Assembly (NCBI GenBank): GCA_031284195.1
Contig: JAITAI010000254.1
Coordinates: 1-10,754 of the forward strand
From: Treponema sp.
GTDB taxonomy: Bacteria > Spirochaetota > Spirochaetia > Treponematales > Breznakiellaceae
Length of the DNA stretch: 10,754 bases
Reading direction: 5' to 3'
Shown: in pieces, positions 5,494 to 10,754 of the stretch
Layout: every line of letters begins with the position of its first letter
How positions within the stretch are numbered: the stretch's first letter is position 1
Translations under genes and position numbers: made by a program
The notes under the pieces: generated by a model
The model's input: the letters and a program-made list of their open reading frames with translations, nothing else
Told to the model about the DNA's origin: nothing
Database searches by the model: none

Positions 5494-5741
5494 ATTCTGA
5501 GAGCAGGTTGTTCAGTTTGGGATTTGAAATACTGGATAAGCGCAAAAGCGACGTTTTCAGTGGCTGCTTTGCTTTTTGGATTACGGTATCTGCTAAGGAA
5601 TCCGGAGGAAGTTGAAATCTCCTACAAGTCCATTCCCGGCAGGGTTGGGGAGAGAGACCGGAATTTGGATTTAGGGTAAGGATAAATCGCTTAGTATCCT
5701 TACTTTTTTGAATAATAAAGGGACCTGCACTCTTAGGGCAT
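5494..5741 (-). pseudogene. Second tyrosine-type integrase, N-terminal remnant cut by IS3
   Basis: Read on the minus strand from ATG 5741 with one extra C after the start codon, the protein is MPKSAGPFIIQKSKDTKRF, ILTLNPNSGLSPQPCREWTC, RRFQLPPDSLA. After a one-base loss it continues YRNPKSKAATENVAFALIQY, then FKSQTEQPALRI, where the IS3 end interrupts it at 5493/5494. The pattern MP(K/R)...PF...(K/R).D(S/T)..F...(I/L)NP.SGLS...C..W..R.FQ is shared with the integrase at 1-138, and the YRNPK...A stretch is typical of the same integrase group (recall). It lies 100 bases downstream of an intact tRNA-Arg on the same strand, so it is the likely integrase of an element that once targeted that tRNA. 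Only about 85 codons remain, with two frameshifts; the catalytic domain is absent. Confidence 0.66.
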
Positions 5742-5765
5742 AACATATTCCAATCATAGAATAAC

Positions 5766-5775
5766 TGCACGATAA
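5766..5775. promoter_or_regulatory. TGCACGATAA motif, shared with the other integrase locus
   Basis: TGCACGATAA here repeats 175-184 exactly and lies in the same relative place, between the tRNA-side palindrome and the integrase start, on the same strand. Candidate integrase arm site or operator. Confidence 0.42.
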
Positions 5776-5803
5776 ACGCATATTGCCATACTTTCAGAGA
5801 CTT

Positions 5804-5837
5804 TAAAAAACGTAATTCCTTAAATTTAAGGAATTAC
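5804..5837 (-). terminator. Intrinsic terminator of tRNA-Arg (perfect 26-base palindrome)
   Basis: Positions 5812-5837 are a perfect palindrome with half GTAATTCCTTAAA. On the minus strand it is followed, after one G, by a run of six T (5805-5810). It begins three bases beyond the tRNA 3' end. The outer bases resemble the palindrome at 232-256. Confidence 0.82.
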
Positions 5838-5840
5838 CTT

Positions 5841-5914
<74 letters not shown>

Positions 5915-5933
5915 ATTATTGTTTTTCTGTATT

Positions 5934-5962
5934 AATATACTCCATATAGATACCTCTGTCAA
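5934..5962 (-). promoter_or_regulatory. Sigma-70 type promoter of tRNA-Arg
   Basis: On the minus strand TTGACA (5957-5962), 17-base spacer, TATATT (5934-5939). Transcription would begin about a dozen bases before the tRNA 5' end. Confidence 0.8.
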
Positions 5963-5969
5963 GACGATT

Positions 5970-5999
5970 CGTAACAATTACGTCCCTTCTTCTGAAGGG
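5970..5999 (-). other. Two small hairpins downstream of hemL
   Basis: CCCTTC/GAAGGG (5984-5999, loop of four) is followed on the minus strand by CGTAA/TTACG (5970-5982, loop of three). No T-run follows, so a classical terminator for hemL is not shown. They could act as a weak or Rho-assisted end or protect the mRNA 3' end. They lie directly upstream of the tRNA-Arg promoter. Confidence 0.35.
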
Positions 6000-6042
6000 C
6001 TGAGGTTCCTTGGAAGCAATCTCATGAGGTATGCGGTTTGAC

Positions 6043-7344
6043 CTAAAGGGGGATACGGAAAAAATCTTCCACGATTTCCAGGGTTTTGTGTATTTCCGCT
6101 TCAGTATGGGCATAGGAAACAAACAATGCTTCAAATTGAGATGGCGCCTGGTATATGCCCCGCTCAATCAGATGGGCAAAATACCGGGCATACTGCCCGG
6201 TATCCGCGGTTCTCGCGGTTTTGAAGTCCCCTACCTTTTCATTGGTGAAAAAGAGGGAACCCAAAGAACCGATATGATTTACCGAACAGGGTGCGCCAGC
6301 CCGGCTACTGATCTCGGTAAGACCGGTAAAGAGCATATTCCCCAGGTGATTGATATGGTCATACACTTCAGGATGATCCTGTAGGAACTGGAGCTGGCAT
6401 AGTCCCGCGGCCATGGCGACCGGGTTCCCTGAAAGGGTACCGGCTTGATAAACCGGTCCGCTAGGGGCTATCAGTTCCATGACCTCCCGTCTCCCTCCAT
6501 AGGCGCCTACGGGCATTCCGCCACCGATTATCTTACCAAAGGCCGTGAGATCCGGTTGTACTCCATAGTAGCCCTGAGCGCCCGCCAGACCCAATCTGAA
6601 ACCGGTAATCACCTCGTCAAAGATCAGAAGCGCCCCCTCTGCAGAACAAATCTCCCGGAGTCCTTCCAGAAACCCATCATCCGGCAGCACCACTCCCATA
6701 TTAGCCGCTACTGGTTCCACAATAACCGCGGCAATCTGTTTCGGGTGCTGTGCAAAGAGCTGTTCCACGCTGTCTATATCATTGAAGGAGGCAACCAGGG
6801 TGTCCGCTGTACAGGCAACTGGTACCCCTGCACTGTCCGGCATACCCCCGCTCAGGAGTCCGGAACCTGCCTTGACCAGCAACGCATCGCTATGACCATG
6901 GTAACAGCCTGCAAATTTGACGATCTTGTCCCTCCGAGTGAATCCTCGAGCCGCTCTGAGGGCGCTCATGGCGGCTTCAGTACCGGAATTGACCATCCGT
7001 ACCATCTCCAGAGATGGAACTAGGCTGGTCATCAATCGGGCCATGAGAACTTCTCCTTCGGTTGCTGCACCGAAGGAGAGGCCTTTAGCAGATGCGGCCA
7101 GCACTGCCTTGTAGACTTCCGGGTGATTATGCCCCAGGATCAAAGGGCCCCAAGAACCGATATAGTCAATATAGCGATTTCCGTCCACGTCGTAGATGAA
7201 CGCCCCATCTGCATGGTCGATAAAAATAGGATCCCGGTTTACCCCACGAAAAGCCCGGACCGGACTGTTCACCCCTCCAGGGATCAGCTCCTTTGCCTCG
7301 GCAAAGAGTTCGGTGGAACGGATCAAGGGTTGCAACGCTTTCAT
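6043..7344 (-). CDS. hemL: Glutamate-1-semialdehyde 2,1-aminomutase
   Basis: 433 residues, normal for the family. The enzyme converts glutamate-1-semialdehyde to 5-aminolevulinate with pyridoxal phosphate, in the cytosol, in the C5 route to tetrapyrroles. Visible landmarks: IPGGVNSPVRAFRGV near the N-terminus, IGSWGPLILGHNHP, the NSGTEA phosphate-binding block (S120), CYHGHSD, IVEPVAANMGVV, FDEVITGFR (aspartate 243, for the cofactor nitrogen), and AFGKIIGGGMPVGAYGG with the Schiff-base lysine 271. The C-terminus has the typical YQAPSQFEALFVS.AHT. The ATG at 7342-7344 is chosen because GGGGAGG lies eight bases upstream and it overlaps the hemB stop by one base (TAATG), a sign of coupled translation. 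An in-frame start at 7371 would lie inside hemB. With hemB it makes an operon of two consecutive enzymes; no hemA is in view. Confidence 0.98.
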   Translation of the reverse strand: MKALQPLIRSTELFAEAKELIPGGVNSPVRAFRGVNRDPIFIDHADGAFIYDVDGNRYIDYIGSWGPLILGHNHPEVYKAVLAASAKGLSFGAATEGEVLMARLMTSLVPSLEMVRMVNSGTEAAMSALRAARGFTRRDKIVKFAGCYHGHSDALLVKAGSGLLSGGMPDSAGVPVACTADTLVASFNDIDSVEQLFAQHPKQIAAVIVEPVAANMGVVLPDDGFLEGLREICSAEGALLIFDEVITGFRLGLAGAQGYYGVQPDLTAFGKIIGGGMPVGAYGGRREVMELIAPSGPVYQAGTLSGNPVAMAAGLCQLQFLQDHPEVYDHINHLGNMLFTGLTEISSRAGAPCSVNHIGSLGSLFFTNEKVGDFKTARTADTGQYARYFAHLIERGIYQAPSQFEALFVSYAHTEAEIHKTLEIVEDFFRIPL

Positions 7345-8330
7345 TATCCTATCCTCCCCTGGGCAATCCATCCTGCAATTTCCCGGGCGAAATAGCTTAT
7401 CAAGATATGCGCCCCTGCCCTGAATATGCTTACGGTACTTTCACAGACTACATTTGCCTCGTCAATATACCCGGCCTGAGCAGCGGCCTTTATCATGGCG
7501 TACTCTCCGCTTACGCTGTACGCTGCCACTGGTACCATAACCCGTTTGGCAACGCTTTGAATCACGTCTAAGTAGGCTAGGGCAGGCTTCACCATGACGA
7601 TATCTGCGCCCTCATGGATGTCCCGCAATGCCGCCTGGATCCCCTCTTTCTTGTTATGATAATCCATCTGATAGGTCTTCCGATCCCCAAAAGCCGGCGT
7701 AGAATCCGCTGCAACCCTGAAAGGGCCGTAGAAGGAAGAACTGTATTTGACCGCATAAGACATGATCGGCAGGGCAGTGTAGGCCTTGCTATCCAAGGCA
7801 CGCCGGATGACCCCCACCCGTCCGTCCATCATATCCGAGGGGGCCAGCATCTGGGCGCCTGCTTCTGCATGGGAAAGGGCAATCTTGGCCAAGTAGGGGA
7901 GGGTCTGGTCGTTGTCCACGCGGTCCCCTGAAAGGATCCCGCAATGACCATGACTGGTATATTCACACATGCACACATCGGTAATTCGGAAGATTTCAGG
8001 ATAATGGGCAGCAGTGTACTGTAATGCGGACTGGATGATCCCGTCCTGCTGGTACGCGCCGCTTCCCTGGGGGTCTTTTTCTTCAGGCAGGCCGAAGAAA
8101 AGTACCTTCCTCATTCCCGTCTTAAGGAGTTGTTCATAGAGAGAACCTAAACGGTCCACACTGTACCGGTACTGGCCTTCCATAGAAGCGATTGGTTCCT
8201 GGATGTTTTTTCCTGCTTTGACAAACACCGGATAGATCAAGGCATCCTGGGAAAGTCTAGTTTCCCGGACCATGCTGCGAAGAGTATCACTCCCCCGTAA
8301 CCGTCTTGCCCTATAACGGATTTCCATCAT
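7344..8330 (-). CDS. hemB: Delta-aminolevulinic acid dehydratase (porphobilinogen synthase)
   Basis: 328 residues, usual length. It condenses two 5-aminolevulinates to porphobilinogen, the step after HemL. The active-site lysines are K195 (in MSYAVKYSSSFYGPFR) and K248 (in VMVKPALAYLD). The zinc-type metal site DVCMCEYTSHGHCG (cysteines 120, 122, 130) marks a zinc-dependent enzyme rather than the magnesium type. Other blocks: LIYPVFVKAG, APSDMMDGRV, VAAYSVSGEY. The ATG at 8330 has GAGG eight bases upstream. A GTG at 8339 is in frame but overlaps that site and is less likely; a second ATG follows immediately. Stop and hemL start share a base. In a presumed anaerobic spirochaete these genes may serve corrinoid or heme synthesis, which the window cannot decide. 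Confidence 0.98.
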   Translation of the reverse strand: MMEIRYRARRLRGSDTLRSMVRETRLSQDALIYPVFVKAGKNIQEPIASMEGQYRYSVDRLGSLYEQLLKTGMRKVLFFGLPEEKDPQGSGAYQQDGIIQSALQYTAAHYPEIFRITDVCMCEYTSHGHCGILSGDRVDNDQTLPYLAKIALSHAEAGAQMLAPSDMMDGRVGVIRRALDSKAYTALPIMSYAVKYSSSFYGPFRVAADSTPAFGDRKTYQMDYHNKKEGIQAALRDIHEGADIVMVKPALAYLDVIQSVAKRVMVPVAAYSVSGEYAMIKAAAQAGYIDEANVVCESTVSIFRAGAHILISYFAREIAGWIAQGRIG

Positions 8331-8364
8331 GTTCTCCACCTCAACCTGCGATGCTTAGGAACCT

Positions 8365-8393
8365 AGGGTACTAGACTATTCTTATATAGTCAA
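8365..8393 (-). promoter_or_regulatory. Possible promoter of hemB-hemL
   Basis: On the minus strand TTGACT (8388-8393), 17-base spacer, TACCCT (8365-8370), ending 35 bases before the hemB ATG. The -35 is good but the -10 matches consensus at only three of six bases. An alternative -10-like TATAAG lies within the spacer. Position and orientation fit. Confidence 0.35.
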
Positions 8394-8880
8394 TCAGAGT
8401 GCAGTGAGAGAAAGGGAAAATCACCGGTCATGATAACAAGATACAAACAAGGGGATAACTAAAACACCGGAACGGCTGTCAGATTTTTGAGTATAGACCT
8501 TCCTTGAAGGGGGTCTCCAATCCAGTACCTCCTTTTGTTTTAAAGCCATCTTTTTCCACGTCCCTGAATAAGGCATTGGGGATCCCGAATGGAACATCCG
8601 CTGCGGCAAATGAAGCATCCGCTGCAACGATCAGGTTATCTTTTCAAATCTCAGCTTAGTGCGGACCTGGGCCCGATAAAAAGGCTTGGGAAAAGGGATA
8701 AACTGGATAGAGCATCGCAGGATACAGCCGGTACCGGTGAAGGACCTTCCAAAGCGCTTCATAAGGCTGTCCTAACGTGGGTATAGACGATCCAGCAGGA
8801 AAATCGTACACTACTATACAAGAAATCATAGTATAGAACTGTTTACAATAAAGAAAAAAGAGTACTTTTTAAATGCCTTG
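8394..8880. other. Gene-poor region between the divergent hemB and hpt units
   Basis: About 490 bases with no convincing complete gene. On the minus strand one frame is open for 54 codons (8643 down to TGA 8479): DNLIVAADASFAAADVPFG, IPNALFRDVEKDGFKTKGG, ending ETPFKEGLYSKI. It has no start codon and is preceded by a stop. Another short minus frame (ATG 8762 to TGA 8631, 43 residues, ending VRTKLRFEKIT) has a weak AGGA upstream. Together they look like scraps of a decayed gene in two frames, not recognised. CATCCGCTGC occurs at 8595-8604 and 8616-8625; it encodes the repeated A-A-D in that frame. On the plus strand no promoter for the hpt gene stands out. Confidence 0.4.
8479..8643 (-). pseudogene. 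Unrecognised coding remnant upstream of hemB
   Basis: A 54-codon open stretch with protein-like composition (alanine-, glycine- and charge-balanced: VAADASFAAADVPFGIPN, FRDVEKDGFKTKGG, TPFKEGLYSKI) that lacks a start and follows a TGA. It could be the C-terminal end of a lost gene. No family is recognised and coding origin is not certain. AAAGGAGG inside it, seven bases before a TTG, could also serve a 13-codon peptide in the same frame. Confidence 0.25.
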
Positions 8881-8906
8881 ATATAAGGGTATGGGGGGAT
8901 GAAACC

Positions 8907-9275
8907 ATGGCAGATACTATTAGGGAAATCAGTGAAAAAGGGGTTGTTTATATTAACGTCGAAGAAGGACTAAAACGGGTGATGCATAATAAAACGCTCT
9001 ATGTCAAACTGTTGCATAAGCTGAAAGCAGATACCCATTTTACGGATCTTACCGCTGCGCTCCGGGCCAAAGATTACGAAAACGCCCAGACCGCAGCTCA
9101 TGCCATCAAAGGAATAGCCGCGAATCTGTCCTTAACGGAACTTTTCACCCAGGCGCTGCAATTGGAAGGGCACCTTAAAAACCGTAGCATAGACGATGAT
9201 TCCCTTGAAACTATTACCTGTTGTTATGAGAAAACCCTTATCAGTATTGATAAGGTCCTTGAGCAATATGGATAA
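8907..9275 (+). CDS. Hpt (histidine phosphotransfer) domain protein
   Basis: A 122-residue single-domain protein. Residues 16-45 read YINVEEGLKRVMHNKTLYVK, the helical lead-in typical of Hpt domains (GL.R...N..LY..LL..F). The phosphorylation site is AAHAIKGIAANLSL with His65; HAIKG corresponds to the family H.LKG. The C-terminal helices (LFTQALQLEGHLKN and after) complete the four-helix bundle. No kinase or receiver domain is attached, so it must take phosphate from another protein's receiver and pass it on. The ATG follows GGGGGGA with a seven-base gap. The next gene, a response regulator, begins 12 bases after its stop, so the two are very probably one operon and a phosphorelay pair. No membrane segments. 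Confidence 0.9.
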   Translation: MADTIREISEKGVVYINVEEGLKRVMHNKTLYVKLLHKLKADTHFTDLTAALRAKDYENAQTAAHAIKGIAANLSLTELFTQALQLEGHLKNRSIDDDSLETITCCYEKTLISIDKVLEQYG

Positions 9276-9287
9276 TACAGGATGATT

Positions 9288-10343
9288 ATGAAAAACAGTC
9301 CCGTTCCTACGGTTTTGGTGGTAGATGATGTGGAAATGAATGTGATAATCCTGGAAGAGATATTGAAAGATGATTATACCGTCATTACCGCGGGAAACGG
9401 CTTAGAGGCTCTGGAGGTATTGTACCGGACCACAGTGCTTCCCAAGATCATTCTCCTGGATATATTTATGCCGGAAATGAACGGTTATCAGATGCTTGAA
9501 ATCATGAAGGCCGATAAGACCCTCCAGCGAATTCCGGTGATTTTCATTACCACCTCAGACTCGGAAAGCGAAGCCTTATCCGCAGGGGCCGTGGATTTTA
9601 TTTCTAAGCCCTTTCTTCCAGAGATCGTAAAACTTAGGGTGAAGAACCAGATCGAATTAAAGAACTATAGCGACAACCTGGAAGTTATGGTGCAGGAAAA
9701 GACCGCGGAAGTTACCGCAACCCTGGATAATATGCTCCAGGCCATGGCCAACATCATTGAATACCGTAACCTTGAGTCGGGCAACCATGTCAAGCGGACC
9801 CAGTTTTTCTCTAAAGCCTTGATCGATTATCTTTTAGAATCCTCCTCGGTGTATGCGGATGAACTGCGGAGCCTTGAACCGGATATAATCGTCAAATCCG
9901 TGGCCCTCCATGATATAGGAAAAATCGGCATTCCCGATAAGATCCTCCTCAAACCCGATAGATTCGATCCTGAAGAATTTGAGATCATGAAGACCCATAC
10001 GATCATCGGTAAAAACATTATCGAATCGATCTTGACTCATACTGATACCATCTATTTAAAGCATTGCCGGGATATTTGTTACTGCCACCACGAGCGTTTT
10101 GACGGGAAAGGGTATCCCCAGGGTATTAGGGGGTATGCTATACCCCTTTCCGCCCGGATCGTTTCCCTGGTGGATGTCTACGACGCCTTGGTATGTCCAC
10201 GGGTATATAAGATCGCTTTCCCCTATGCTGAGGCTTACCGGGTAATCAGTGAAGGCCGGGGAACCCAGTTTGATCCCATTCTTACCGATGCAGTACTGGC
10301 GCTTAAGGATGTTTTTCAAGAAATAAGCCAACAGAACCAATAA
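9288..10343 (+). CDS. Response regulator with HD-GYP domain (probable cyclic di-GMP phosphodiesterase)
   Basis: Numbered from the alternative ATG at 9282, the receiver domain is about residues 9-125. It has acidic pair D15/D16, phospho-acceptor D60 in ILLDIFMPEMNGY, a T/S at 90-92 and K109 in ISKPF. A coiled linker (125-150, LKNYSDNLEVMVQEKTAEV) leads to HD-GYP at about 150-345: ESGNHVKR (H169), the HD pair H210-D211 in VALHDIGKIGIPDKIL, H239 in MKTHTIIG, HH at 269-270 in CHHERFDGKGYPQGIRG, and LVDVYDAL. The GYP triad is intact (277-279), so cyclic di-GMP hydrolysis is expected. The loop after DVYDAL reads VCPRVYK instead of the usual TS.RPYK, a mild deviation. I prefer ATG 9288 because AGGA lies just upstream; 9282 has nothing suitable. 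It is probably activated by the preceding Hpt protein. Confidence 0.94.
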   Translation: MKNSPVPTVLVVDDVEMNVIILEEILKDDYTVITAGNGLEALEVLYRTTVLPKIILLDIFMPEMNGYQMLEIMKADKTLQRIPVIFITTSDSESEALSAGAVDFISKPFLPEIVKLRVKNQIELKNYSDNLEVMVQEKTAEVTATLDNMLQAMANIIEYRNLESGNHVKRTQFFSKALIDYLLESSSVYADELRSLEPDIIVKSVALHDIGKIGIPDKILLKPDRFDPEEFEIMKTHTIIGKNIIESILTHTDTIYLKHCRDICYCHHERFDGKGYPQGIRGYAIPLSARIVSLVDVYDALVCPRVYKIAFPYAEAYRVISEGRGTQFDPILTDAVLALKDVFQEISQQNQ

Positions 10344-10376
10344 TACTTGGGGTTCCAAACTATGCGGGATACCCTA

Positions 10377-10723
10377 TGGAGGTGGCGGGAGTCGAACCCG
10401 CGTCCTACTACGCGAAATACAGGCCACTACAGGTTTAGCCGCGGATCAGATTGTCGGGATGCGCTTGGCTTCGCGGCACGCGGCTCATCCCTATTCCGGA
10501 TTGGTCTTGTCGCACGCCGTCCGGAAACAACGTTTGACCAGCCTTGGTTGCGACGGAAAGGCGATCCCTCAAGGCCGCGGGATCGATTTCCGCGTTTCGC
10601 TGTTTATGCAGCGAGAGCGTAATTGTCGTAATCGGCAATTAAATGACTGCCGAATATTAGGAGCTCGGCACTCCACCTGCAACCTGCACCCCGAACCGTA
10701 CCAGTCGAAACCGGTGCACCCCC
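10377..10723 (-). ncRNA. ssrA: Transfer-messenger RNA (tmRNA)
   Basis: 347 bases. The 5' end GGGGGTGCACCGGTTTCGAC and the 3' end with T arm CGGGTTCGACTCCCG form the tRNA-like domain; acceptor GGGGGTG pairs with CACCTCC (one G-T pair), discriminator A at 10377, CCA not encoded. The mRNA-like part lies at 10604-10636. GC-rich stretches between it and the 3' end would form the pseudoknots. tmRNA with SmpB rescues ribosomes stalled on broken mRNAs and marks the product for proteolysis. It is transcribed toward the HD-GYP gene; only about 33 bases separate the two ends and I see no strong terminator between them. The promoter is largely outside the window. Confidence 0.97.
10604..10636 (-). other. 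tmRNA tag reading frame
   Basis: Resume codon GCC then GAT TAC GAC AAT TAC GCT CTC GCT GCA and TAA, giving the tag ADYDNYALAA. The ALAA end is the usual degradation signal. Which alanine codon is the resume codon is inferred from position and the common A-(D/N) start. Confidence 0.85.
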
Positions 10724-10754
10724 GGTAGCATTACCCATAACATAATCATAAAAG

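Noticed and set aside
6445..7571. Several plus-strand open frames of 65 to 192 codons across hemL and hemB.
   Set aside because: Antisense shadows of highly conserved enzyme genes; no start signals and no protein-like conservation.
8589..8786. Plus-strand 65-codon frame before the hpt gene.
   Set aside because: No ribosome binding site, no recognisable motif, and it opposes the coding-like scraps on the minus strand.
8814..8836. Inverted repeat CTATAC / GTATAG upstream of the hpt gene, considered as an operator.
   Set aside because: Only six base pairs in an AT-rich region and no promoter could be placed next to it.

Overview
The window looks like a chromosomal stretch of a spirochaete, most likely a gut Treponema-type bacterium. 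This is inference from the style of the integrases, the Mu-like genes and the tRNA and tmRNA genes that lack an encoded CCA; no rRNA or species marker is present. Two parts contrast sharply: a wrecked mobile-element island (1 to about 5840) and a tidy housekeeping block (about 5841 to 10754).

Left part. The first 138 bases encode, on the minus strand, the N-terminus of a tyrosine-type integrase that runs out of the window. Directly upstream of it lies the 3' half of a tRNA-Leu(CAA) gene, starting exactly at the anticodon (261-310), which is a typical attachment-site scar. It abuts an IS3-family transposase that is cut at that point (311-988). Next comes a decayed Mu-like early region on the plus strand: a DUF3164 pseudogene, a gemA (DUF1018) pseudogene, two small broken phage genes, then two intact genes. 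The intact genes are a Mor-type activator behind a near-consensus promoter and a BRO-N protein whose C-terminus resembles the Mu-type DNA-binding domain; a strong terminator ends this unit. A broken membrane-protein gene and a broken DNA adenine methylase follow. The complementary 3' part of an IS3 transposase lies at 5071-5493. It is followed by a second, broken integrase start (5494-5741, minus), which sits behind an intact tRNA-Arg(CCG).

The two IS pieces carry opposite ends of the element, in opposite orientation, with matching terminal repeats. Inverting 311-5070 on paper would rejoin them and place the same four bases (ATTC) on both sides. The simplest reading is one IS that sat in the int/prophage junction and was later split by an inversion of the prophage segment. 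The two integrase loci also share a palindrome just after the tRNA 3' end and the octamer TGCACGAT, candidates for integrase binding sites.

Right part. tRNA-Arg has a clean promoter and terminator. Upstream of it (minus strand) lies the overlapping pair hemB-hemL, two steps of tetrapyrrole synthesis (5-aminolevulinate formation and its condensation to porphobilinogen). About 500 bases without a convincing gene follow, holding short coding-like scraps. On the plus strand come an Hpt phosphotransfer protein and a REC-HD-GYP response regulator, a likely phosphorelay pair acting on cyclic di-GMP. The window closes with tmRNA (ssrA, minus strand), whose tag peptide reads ADYDNYALAA.
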